A DNA stretch of 64,000 nt from contig CAMPDV010007803.1 in assembly GCA_946699065.1 (NCBI GenBank), positions 1 to 64,000 on the forward strand, in the 5' to 3' direction. Positions 1 to 10,872 of this stretch are shown piece after piece. The stretch is from Loxodes magnus. Its lineage: Eukaryota; Ciliophora; Karyorelictea; Loxodida; Loxodidae. The position numbers were made by a program, and so were the translations under genes. Every line of letters begins with the position of its first letter. Position 1 is the first letter of the stretch. The notes under the pieces are model-generated. The model made no database searches. It was not told where the DNA came from and was given only the letters and a program-made list of their open reading frames with translations.

Positions 1-1215
1 AACGTTGATTTCAGTCCTGATGGAAATACACTAGCTAGCTCTTCTTAAGATAATACTATTAAACTATGAAACCTTTACACATTCTAAGAAATAATTACAC
101 TAACAGGACATACAAATTCTGTTTAAAACGTTGCTTTCAGTCCTGATGGAAATACACTAGCTAGCTCTTCAAGTGATTAAACAATCAAACTCTGAAACCT
201 TTAATCACTCTAAGAAATAACAACACTCAAAGGACATACAAACTATGTTTAAAACGTTGCTTTCAGTCCTGATGGAAATACTCTCGCTAGCTCTTCTTAT
301 GATAAAACAATCAAACTCTGAATTCTAAAAACACTCTAAGAAAATATTGCACTCAAAGGACATACAAATTCTGTTTAAAATGTTGCTTTCAATCCTGATG
401 GAAATACACTAGCTAGCTCTTCTTAAGATAATACTATTAAACTATGAAACCTTTACACACTCTAAGAAATAATAACACTCTAAGGACATACAAACTTTGT
501 TTATGGCGTTACTTTCAGTCCTGATGGAAATAAACTCGCTAGCTCTTCAAAAGATAAAACAATCAAACTTTGAAACCTTAAAACACTCTAAGAAATAATA
601 ACACTCAAAGGACATACAAATTCAGTTTTAAACGTTTCTTTCAGTCCTGATGGAAATAAACTCGCTAGCTCTTCAAGTGATAAAACAATCAAACTCTGAA
701 ACCTTTAATCACTCTAAGAAATAATAACACTCGAAGGACATACAAATTCTGTTTATAACGTTGCATTCAGTCCTGATGGAAATAAACTCGCTAGCTCTTC
801 TGGTGATTAGACAATCAAACTCTGAAACCTTAAAACACTCTAAGAAATAATTACACTAAAAGGACATACAGATTCTGTTTAAAACGTTACTTTCAGTCCT
901 GATGGAAATAAACTCGCTAGCTCTTCAAGTGATTAAACAATTAAACTCTGAAACCTTTAAACACTCTAAGAAATAATAACACTCGAAGGACATACAAATT
1001 CTGTTTAAAACGTTGCTTTCAGTCCTGATGGAAATACTCTCGCTAGCTCTTCTGGTGATTAAACAATCAAACTCTGAAACCTTAAAACACTCTAAGAAAT
1101 AATAACACTAAAAGGACATACAGATTCTGTTTAAAACGTTACTTTCAGTCCTGATGGAAATACACTCGCTAGCTCTTCAAAAGATAAAATAATCAAATTC
1201 TGGAATCTTTAACCT
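1..1215 (+). repeat. 126-nt tandem WD40 repeats, strongly homogenised
   Basis: About ten head-to-tail copies with a period of 126 nt (42 codons). They are nearly identical even at silent sites, for example the recurring string AGTCCTGATGGAAATA. Such identity suggests recent amplification or gene conversion of propeller blades. Copy number probably differs between alleles. Confidence 0.95.
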
Positions 1216-3309
1216 ATATATTCTTCTCTTTAGTTAGATTTTTTAGTATTCCGATTTTTTCTAAAAAGTAGTAATTCTAGTTTGGACTTTTTTTTTTGCC
1301 TTTATAATAAGATTCATTGCTACTTTTACTAAATACTTGGTTCAATTTATTTTCTTCTAACATTTAAATGATATCTTCATGAAATTGCTAATTTACAAAA
1401 TTTTTGTTTACTCCTCTTCATTTCTGTTCTTTTTTGGAAAGACTGAGATTTTAAAATAAGCTATTAAAATCTTTTAAATATAGTTGCGTACTGATATTTT
1501 TGGCCATTCTCCTCTATTTTATTCTATTTTTTACTAACATTAAAGCACAACTGATTTACTCTTGGATTACATATCTTAACTTGATTATAATGAGTTTTTA
1601 GTTTAAAGAGCTTCATTATAATCTTTATAACTTGATTTTATTGAAATTATACGTAACTCTTCTACTTTTTTGGATAATTTACTTAGAAATCTATTTTATT
1701 TTGACTAAAATCTTCGCGAACATCTTTATGTTCAGTAAGATTAACGTATTAAATTCGCTGACTTTTCTGTTTAAAGTTTCAAATTATTTTAGTAGTTAAT
1801 TCCTTGTGATAATTTATAATAAACTACTTATTAAAAAGATTTAACTCTCAAACAACTTCTTTGATAGAACACTAATCTAAAGAGCATCTTAAAATATGTA
1901 CATCTTGGTTCAAACTACCTTCTGTAGTTGGATCAGATTAAAGCATTGAACTATTGAATTCATTCTTAGACTCAAAATATAAAGATCTATACAAACATAA
2001 AATAATAAGAAGTTATATTAATTTAAAGTGAAATTACTTATGATATGTAATCTTTGGTATTTCTTGTTTGATATGACTTAATCTATTTCTTATTGTGATT
2101 TTGATGATTAAACCTTCTTGCTTTTATTATCTTGCCTTGGTTTTATTGGTGCTAGTAAATGGTTGCTTGCTTGCTTGGGAATTGCTTTAAATTAGAATAA
2201 CAAGATTAGATTATTTTAAGGATGCTTGGAATATAGTTGATATTACTAGAATCATTTTTATAATTCCTTGGATATATTTTAGTGCTTTTGACATCTAAAT
2301 AGAAACATTTAACTGAATTTTTCTACTATTGAACTTAATGCGTGGAATTATGGCCTTTAGATCATTTGACGAAACAAGATATTACTTAAAGCTGATTTTA
2401 GATTCCTTTTACAAAATAAGATACTTCCTTACTATAATGGTTTACACCACACTGGCATTTGGCCTTCTATATATTACAGCAAAGGGTGAAGACGTCTCAT
2501 TTAAAAGCTTATGAATTTCATCTTTTGATTTGATAGCAGGAGATTCAGGAGTATTTGATAGGGAAGGATTGGATATCATATATACCACATTCCTGTTAGC
2601 TGTTATTTTAAATGTAGTGATAATGCTTAATATGATAATCTCTATTCTAGGAGATTCCTTTGATGAGTTTTAAATTTAGCAAGTCTATTATGACTATAGA
2701 GAAAAGACTTAAGTTCTTCTTGAGATAGAACAGATCCTTTCCTTATTAAATCCAGAAAATAAGGAGTAATACCTTCATATTTGTGATAATTATTATCATG
2801 AAGAAGGTTTTGGATGGGAAGGAAAAGTTGCAGATGTAAGAGAGTGCATCAAAAAGACTTAAGATAAAATAAACGAAAAAATTGATTAAAACACTAAGAA
2901 ATTAGATACTCTTGAAGGGAAAATTACTAAGAATGATACTCTTAAAGCAAATAATGGTATATTAAATACTCTTGAGAAAACAACCAAAGAAATAGAGATT
3001 CTTAAGACTTAAACAAGCTCTATGGATGAGAAGATGAATTCTATGAAAGGAAAGATGAATTCTATGGATGGAAAGATGAATTCTATTGAGGAGAAAATCC
3101 AAGAAATAGATATTCTTAAGACTTAAACAAGTTCTATTGATGGGAAGATGAATTCTATGGATGGAAAGATTAATTCTATTGAGGAGAAAATGAAAGAAGT
3201 CGAACTTCTTAAACTTCAAACAAGTTCTATCGATAAAAAGATGGACTCGCTTGAAGAAAAACTGGACTCCCTTATTGGGCTGCTAAATGCAAAGTCCTAA
3301 ATAAAATGA
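1..3309 (+). CDS. WD40-repeat / TRP-like ion channel fusion, 5'-truncated
   Basis: Probable membrane cation channel with an N-terminal beta-propeller; the 5' end lies outside the window. At 1-1215 about ten WD40 repeats of exactly 126 nt are read in frame 1, each with FSPDG, LASSS, DxTIKLWN and GHT. The W of LWN is TGA in most repeats and TGG in the last. A poorly conserved linker follows. From about 2030 comes a hydrophobic 6-TM-like domain with WNIVDI-type and pore-like segments (about 2040-2660), then a soluble tail. At 2870-3290 lies a long coiled coil of short repeats ([17 protein letters not shown]). The end is placed at TGA 3307, just before an AT-rich 3' flank. A 17-nt intron (2012-2028) joins the linker frame to the channel frame. 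At least one more frame change lies between 1215 and 1440 and is unresolved. WD40 plus ion-transport fusions are a known large family in ciliates; the exact channel type is inferred. Confidence 0.8.
2012..2028 (+). other. candidate 17-nt intron
   Basis: GT...AG segment of 17 nt (GTTATATTAATTTAAAG). Removing it joins the linker reading frame (codons starting at 2 mod 3) to the channel frame (1 mod 3). The size matches the better-supported introns at 13764 and 47715. Confidence 0.55.
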
Positions 3310-6077
3310 CTCTAGAATTAAAATAAAATTATTACTTAATGTTTCAAAATAATTTTTTGCATTAAATTCTCTTAATTAACAAACTTTTTTAAAAGATATA
3401 AATCACTTAAAAGATGAATTAAATATAACTATATCAAGCAATTGATAGTTTTCTAAATAAATACTTGATATAAATTACTTTAAGTCTGTATATATTATTA
3501 CTCAAAAAGTTTATTAATATATTTTATTTGCTATAGTAAATAATCAAAATCTTGTAAAACCAAAAAAATTAAAAAAGCTTTAAAATCTATACAACGATAG
3601 TAAGTATTACTATAAAGCATAACTGTGATTTAGCATTAGCTCAATATAAAGAATCTAAATTAATTAACGAAATTGATACTCGCAACATTCTAGTAAAAAA
3701 CTTATAAGAATGTAATTGTTGATTTGAATGGATTAAAATTTTAAGACATGGAAGTTAATGAGAACGTTAAATATGTCTTGAAGCTTAATTAATTAATTTA
3801 AAAAATTATTAAAAATTTAGTTCATTTGATACAAAAATTAAAATCAGTAATCTTAATAACCCATATGACTCCTCATTCTATAAGAAAAGTAAAAAGTTTA
3901 CTTAATTTTAAATTGAAAGGAAGAAAAAAAACACTTATCAGTTTTATCCGTTTTGCTTTTAGCTCTAATGATCTTGATTTTATATTTATTTCTCATGTGA
4001 TACTTTTATAAAATTTGGATAAAAATTCTAAAGCATAATTCCCTCAGGACATTTATTACTCCATTTTTTTTTTACTTTCAATACAGAGAAAAGTACACTA
4101 GCAAGCATAATAATCTTAGAAGATTAAAAGATTAAAAAATAACTTCAAATGTAATAAATTTGCACTTTGATAAGTGGAAAACTTTTGTTTCAATATTTGA
4201 TTTTAATTATAGTTATTTATATAACTGAATCCTTATTAAGTTTACTAATTAACTATCAATTATTTGCTTTTTTAAAAATAATTTAGTCCTTTAATTTAAA
4301 AAGCTTACTTAATGGTAAGTTTTATAATTTAGCAAGAATTTAGCAAATATGGCTCGAAGATTCTAAGTGTACAATTAATTGTAATAGAGTTTTATTGATA
4401 TTTAAATATCATTATCATTAAGCTATTATATTAAATTTAATAACTTATATATCATTATTCAAAAAAGAGAACTGCAAGACAATAAAAATTTTCCCTTAAT
4501 ATAGAAAAATGAATATGCTAGCAATATCATAAAATAGTTTTCGAAAGAAACTTTAAGCATCAATACACTCTTTGATAAATTATCTAAGATATATATTAAA
4601 ATTAAAATTAATGAACAATCAAATCATTTAATAATTTAGTAAATATAATAGCATTAATTATTACGAAAATACATAATAATACTATATACTTTCAATATGG
4701 ATAAGACTTAAAGGATTTCAAAATATCAAATTCAAATTATTTCCAAAATATTCCCAACATATTTAATATTATTCTAAATTAAGACAATAAAGAACTAATC
4801 CTAATCACTTTCAAGTAACTACTGCTTAAATATCATATTGGATCATTAATTAACTTGTCCAAATGATTATTAAAATATATCCTATTTTTAGATATTCCTT
4901 CTGCATAAGTGTAATAGCTTGGAGCAGTTTATTAATATAAGTTCTTTTAATTTTGATTAGATTTTGAAATTAAATAATACTTTTTCTTAAAATTTAATTA
5001 ATAACTAAATCTTTTAAAATGGAAAGGAAATAATAATACTTTTCAAATTTATATTAGTTGGCAAATTTAGAAAAAATAACTCATTTATTTCAAGTAAATT
5101 AGAACTTAAAAGCTTTATCAACAAAGTAAAACTCAAAATTAGCATTTTATTAACCTGCTTTCTTGAGTATTTTAGGTTGTAAAATGCAAATAATCAAAGC
5201 GATTATTTAGAACTTAAAGCAATTATTTTAGCCAAATAAGAATTAAAGAGTATTACATAAAATAAAGAGAAACTGTAGAATTAAAACGAATCCTTACAAA
5301 AAGTTTTCTTTTAAAGACTAAAAAATTTAATTTATGTGAAAGTCTGATTTACTAAAAACGATTTAAAGAGAATAAATTATTCAAAAATAATCACTTTCAT
5401 AAAATTATTTTAAAAACGTAGAGTCATAAAATTTAGTAGGTTGTAGTCATAAACTCAATCAAAATGAAAGTATTTAAATAATAAATTAGGAAAAAATTAT
5501 CTCTATTATGAATAAAACATGTAAAAGAATAAAATTTAAAATCAAATAATTTATTAAATATCTTTATTCTCTCTTTCAAAAAGATATTTTCGAAAATTTT
5601 GTCTTTAAATTTTTTCTATATTTTAAGACTTTTGATATTACATTTCAAATATTCATTTTTCGACACTCTATTTCGAAACTTTTATAGTATCTTTAGTATA
5701 TGTTTCGTAAGACATTTATGAAAATTTTTCGTGTAAACAGATTTTTAAAAATCTCCTTTTCAATATCTAAAAGGGTATTATCTCAATATTTAATTTTTAT
5801 CAAAAATACTCTTCAGATTTTATAAAGTTTATAAAACATTATTATTTTTTTCTATTTTTTATTTTTCAATCTTTTTGCGTTTATTTCTGAGTTTAACTAT
5901 TACATTTAATAAATTAGAAGAAGGTGTTCTTTAACAGTATATATTAAATTTTGAAGATAAAATTATTTTGCTTTTGACTTAGTTTTTAATCTAATTTTTT
6001 TTTTTTTTAATTATACAAAAAACTTCGCACAGTCTAGGTTTCACTTTTTCTTTTATTATTTATTTTTATGTTTTAGG
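3310..6077. other. gene-poor AT-rich stretch
   Basis: No recognisable gene. Two stretches have protein-like composition on the + strand (about 3650-4015 and 5190-5400), but in a code without absolute stops this is weak evidence. A run of lysine-rich translation at 3826-4010 is not tied to any motif. I see no repeats shared with the rest of the window. Confidence 0.5.
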
Positions 6078-6649
6078 TTTACATATATAGTAAATTAATT
6101 TTGTTAAAAGAAGAGTTTTTCAACATCATATTTGCTGGATCGTAATTCTTATTGATACATTTTCGTATCGTTTTGGTTTTAACTAGACATTTTTTTAATT
6201 ATAATAAAAGAAGAGAAAGTAAATAAATTAAACAAATAACTTCCGTATACTTCTCTAAGGCTGAAAGAAATATATTCTACGGCTTATATTTTTTGCTTAA
6301 ATTACCTACGAAAAGTCAAAAAGTAACACAGTAATGAATAATTTTGTAAAAAACAACAAACGGCTACTAAAGTGAACAAAATACAAAAAAGTCTGTGAAG
6401 AACTAGAAGTATATGTAAAAATGATTTTCGACTAGATAGAACAGTTACAAAATAAGAACTAAATTTGAATTAATCCAACATAAAATAAATTTTCACGCTA
6501 CGAAACTAAATATGCATATATCCAGCAATAATCCCAAGGAGTAGTATGAAGCTAATATTGAGGAGCTAGACTAAGATCTATGAATAATAACAACAAAATG
6601 AAAAATTTTATGAAGAAAGAAAAAATAAACTAATACAAAAAATAATTAA

Positions 6650-6958
6650 TTAATTAATTAATTTTAAACTAAAGAGTTTTTTGATTGCAACTTCTTGCAG
6701 TTTAACGACCCTTTATGGGATAACGGGGATATCCTGTTGCTTTCGAAAAGCAGCTGCCAGGGAGCTAAATCGCTATGGGCACCCAGTCTTCATGCCCCTA
6801 CAAGGAGTGGATAATCAAGAGGAAGACGTTTCCTTGCAAAGGTCGACTTTTACCAGGGACTTTCTCAGCGACAGGAAAGGAACTTGTTCCTAGCCATAAA
6901 ACCAGAAAGTATGATTAAGAAGGTCAATCTCAACTCCCAGCATCTTTTTAATTATTTA
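6650..6958. mobile_element. SINE-like GC-rich insertion with target-site duplication
   Basis: About 309 bp inserted in copy A and missing from copy B. It is flanked by ACAAAAAATAATTAA at 6635-6649 and again at 6959-6973. A (TTAA)n run lies at its left end, which would be the 3' tail if the element is on the minus strand. The body (6680-6935) is far richer in G+C than its surroundings. No reverse transcriptase or clear protein is visible. No convincing tRNA A/B boxes were found, so the parent RNA is unknown. The 70-residue standard-code ORF inside it (6681-6893) has no recognisable domain. Confidence 0.8.
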
Positions 6959-8130
6959 ACAAAAAATAATTAAAAAATAGAAACATTTCTACATAAAATA
7001 GAATGATAAAAACCCTTAATCATCAACTAAACTATTTCAAGGAATGGAAAGAATTAGACACAAGTAGACTTTCGAAAAAATATTTATTTGTAGTACATGA
7101 TACCTTTGGAGAAACAGTAAATAAGATAAGATTATAGTAATATTATTTGGAAAAACCTTCTACCTTTTGCTTAACAGATGACAGAAAGCTACAGAAGAAA
7201 ATTAATAAAAAAATATATAATAAAGCTCAAATTTAACTGATTTTAAGCTAGCGAATCTGAGTTTTTGATCATTACTATGGGATTAAAATATTTAAAAGAA
7301 ATCTTTTTATTTATTACAAAATTCTTTTAATTTAATTTGATTGGAATGATATATACTTAATCTAAAAAATAAAACTAATTTTCATTAATATTTTTAACTC
7401 AGAAATTATAAATTTTGTTTTCAAATACTATCAAAAAAAATTTTTAATTAATCTGGATCAAAATTATTAGGTAGTGTAAAAAGATCAAGCAAAAAGCAAA
7501 ATTAAAATTTTCAGTGATCTAAAAATTTTCTAAATATCTTCACTTAATTTAATTATTTAAAATTTTTTTTAAAATCTTAACTTGTTTTTAAATTTTCTAT
7601 TAATTGATTTAAATAATTTCTTTCATTTTAATCTCTTTTCTCTTAAAAATCTTTTAATTATAAATTTAATTTGTTATTGGTGTTGATAAAATTTGCTCAT
7701 ATTTTTATTGATAAAATTTACATTTTCCTTTATTTATACATATGAAAAAAATATTAAATTATGTAATCTCAAATTTTATATTCTAAAAAACTATTTTTCT
7801 TTTTAAAAATATTTTTTTAAATCTTATTTTTTTAATCGTAAAATTAAAAAAGAATAAATATCCTCATTTTATTTATTATAAATAATTAAATGATAACTAA
7901 ATTTTTTGTTTTCATGTTTCTAGACTTTTTTCTCCTTCTTTTTTATATAATTTTTTACTCTCATAAATATTTTTCAAACTAAAACTCATAATATTCAAAA
8001 TTATTTGTTTTATTAAAAATATTTTAATAGATATAAAAAAGTCTAATAAAAATATTTTATTTTAATCCTTTTTTCCTTATAATTAAAAAAATTAATTTAA
8101 TATTTTTATCTATAGAATATTCTAATATTA

Positions 8131-9004
8131 AATTTTCTTATGATTAAATTAAAATTAAAAAGTTTAAATTGGAGTTTAATGAACTTGGAGGACTTTCAAC
8201 CTCGTGTTCATAGGACCAGTTTGATAACCTGGCTGGAACCAGCTCCCTTCAGGATTCTTTCTTCAGTCGCCTTAGATTGTATACCACTTCGGTTTGTAGA
8301 TTTGACCTCCTGACGGATAAAATTAGTTACAGAATTCTCGTCTAATCTTTTCCTAATATTAGTACTATTATTTTTCTTATTATTTTCTATTCCAGTACTA
8401 TTATTTAATTAATTTCAATTTCTAACATTGTCTATATTTATATTCAGTTTGTTTGCATACAAAGCATCTTGGTTTATTCCCAATTCATTTCTTGTCTGGA
8501 CTCCTCGGTAAATTAATAGCTCCTTCTATGTCCATTGGATCTTGAATTGTCTAGTGTTGCTACTTGCTGTTCTCTTAAAGCACAGAAGCTTTCTTTCCAT
8601 TCCTTGAGCTCAGTAACTTGATTTTTTAGAGCTCTATTCTCTAATCGTAGCTTCTTTACTTCCTCCTTCAGGTCAGAGAATGCGACTAAAATTTATGCCT
8701 GTCCTTCCTGGAACTGTGGCATCGCAAACTTTCGCACGGCTGTTGCTTCTTGCGTCTCCAGCACATTTCTAGGTCCTTCCTCTTCAGTTGGTGTCATCGA
8801 AGTAGCCTTTTGGCGCTTTTGTCCCATCTTTTAAGTTGATCTGGAAGTTCCTAGTTGAGTCTATTATTCTTGAAGGTTTTGAGAAGAAGATTATTTCTAG
8901 GAAGAAGACGTGTTAGTTAGAGATGAGGGTTCTTACTTTCTCTCCCCTTTTTAGGAGGTGGTATAAAAGCCTTTCTTGAACCCTTCTACCATTTTTTTTA
9001 ATCA
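8131..9004 (-). mobile_element. non-LTR-type retro-insertion carrying an ORF1-like coiled coil
   Basis: 874 bp, absent from copy B at the equivalent site (about 39243-39260). It is flanked by the 14-bp duplication ATATTCTAATATTA at 8117-8130 and 9005-9018. On the minus strand the element starts near 9004 and ends in an A/T-rich tail near 8131. A second copy at 63238-63603 shares this 3' part and stops abruptly at its 5' side, the usual sign of 5' truncation during target-primed reverse transcription. The body is much richer in G+C than the host DNA. Confidence 0.88.
8444..8827 (-). CDS. ORF1-like coiled-coil protein of the retro-insertion
   Basis: 127 codons from ATG at 8827 to TGA at 8444, with internal TAA read as Gln. 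The N-terminus is basic (MGQKRQKATS). Residues about 50-95 are a heptad-like stretch (LKEEVKKLRLENRALKNQV) that predicts a coiled coil. This architecture fits LINE ORF1 trimerisation proteins or a gag-like protein, but no zinc knuckle or RRM is seen. It lies wholly inside the element flanked by the 14-bp duplication. The 3' half of the ORF is repeated at 63.5 kb. Confidence 0.6.
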
Positions 9005-9346
9005 ATATTCTAATATTAATAAATAAGATTAAAGAGTGCGTAGTATCTCAAAGGCGGGCAACTCTTTAATAAAGATTTTTAAAGTAAAATTTTTTTATTT
9101 AAGTCTTCCACAGTATTAGTCTTTCGTGAGTCTTGTCTTCTATAGGGCCATGATCGCAATGTTCTCTAAGAGACCTTAGTATCTAACATCTTTCATCATT
9201 AACGTTACTTGATGCCTCTTTAGTTTTTGTCTTCTCTTGGCTTCCTCAAGATTCTTGTTCAATTCTTCACCCATAGGTACTTCCTGGTGCTAGATCTTAA
9301 ATAAATCTCAGTTGGAGGATTGTTCCTTCCTATTTATTTATATATA

Positions 9347-10207
9347 AAAAAGGATAAAAGGATAAAATTAAGTTTATAGTTTTAGAAAAGAACTCCAGGG
9401 TTCACTTGTTTTTGTTCCTGCTCTTTCCTGAACTAAAGGACTGCGTAAGACTACATTAGTCCGCCATCCTTGTCTCTCCCTCATCCACTAATTATCGTTA
9501 TAGTTTCTTCTTCCATTTTTATAAAACTCGTTGTTTCTTGAATTGTAGAATTTCTTTCTGTATACTTATCCTGTTCTTGTTGGTCATATTCTGAAAAGTT
9601 AGTCTAATATTTATTACTTGTTAATTTTTTCAATTTCTTGTTTCTTCCAGCATTTTTTCCAGCAATGATTTTTCTAGCATAAATACCACCGAATCTTTTT
9701 GCGATAATAATTGATCTTATTTATTTCTTATTATTAGAATTCCGATTCGATTTCCATTGGGATATTTGATTATTAATCTTATTAATCTAATAATTTTTAA
9801 ATTATTACTTGTTATTATTCTTGTTTTTCTTAAAGTTGCTTTATTTGATATTCAATTTAAGAAAAATGAAATTGGAACATTTGAGGGACTTCGTTAAATT
9901 ATTTATCAATTTATTCCAATTTAATTACTATTTACGATTAGATTTTATTTAATGATTCATCTATGGATGGGAATTATAGGTTTAATTATTCCATTAATTT
10001 TTCTAGTAAGTTTTCTAAATTTTCTATTTTTTATCTTTGCTTTTTCAAGTCATATTGGATATTTGATATCCTTTGCTGAACTGATTATGCAAAGGATTCC
10101 TTAGATTATTAATCTTTATCTTATTAAGGCTATTCTTCAATTAAATTAGGTTATTCTTATTTTTTTAAGTATTCGTTAATAGAGGTCTATTATTTCTTAG
10201 GTGCCAT
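9347..10207 (-). mobile_element. third retro-insertion in copy A
   Basis: 861 bp, absent from copy B (empty site near 39580). It is flanked by TTTATATATA at 9337-9346 and 10208-10217. The minus strand ends in a simple T/C-rich tail (TTTTATCC repeats) at 9347. Minus-strand translation gives a Gln/Asn-rich segment followed by a basic, Trp-containing segment (about 9370-9700) with several Cys and His (around 9650-9680), which looks like a nucleic-acid-binding ORF1. A diverged relative lies at about 44190-44700. Confidence 0.75.
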
Positions 10208-10872
10208 TTTATATATAATAATAATTTATTTCTTATATTAGATATATTTATTTCCAACTACCTGTATTTATTCTAAAATTTAAAATCTAAATTTTTCCTT
10301 CAATTTTCACTTTATTCTATAGCATTTAGAAAAAATTAACCTTTTCTTTTCGCAAAATTTTAAAATTGATACACTTTTTTTAATTTTAAGATAAAATTTT
10401 ACTTAATAACTATATTATTTTTTGTATTTATATCTTTAAAAAATGATTAAAGAATTGATTTTTTAGTATTTTTGCATTTTAAACTTATACTTTTTGCATT
10501 TTAGTTAAATAAATACATGTATCATAAAAGTTCTCTTTTATTTATCTTTCTTTATAAATAAAACAATAAAACTAATTAATTTATTTTAATTTCTGCATTT
10601 TTATTTTAATTTAATCATTCTTTCATAAATTATATTTCCATCCTAAAATTTTTGTATAATATAAAAGCTTAAACAAAAGATATAATAATTTTTAAAGAGC
10701 TCGAAACATTTAATCTAAATTAGATTTATATTTTTATAAGATAATATATTGAACTTTTTAGATACTGCTTTGCTTTTATATGATAATTTTTTTAATTAAA
10801 ATTATATTTTATATTGAAATTATTGAAATTATAAAGTTCATATTCTCTTTAACTTTTGAGTCAATATCATCT

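Noticed and set aside
1-1215. Regular direct repeats that could be taken for a satellite or CRISPR-like array
   Set aside because: The repeats translate in one frame to WD40 blades with conserved residues, and there are no spacers; it is a coding array.
1405-1425. Ankyrin-like TPLHF motif in the linker of the WD40 channel gene
   Set aside because: It lies in a frame that connects neither to the WD40 part nor to the following linker by a plausible intron; probably chance.
3650-5900. A continuous 700-codon reading on the + strand
   Set aside because: With no absolute stops every frame is open; there is no motif, and alternative frames look equally good.
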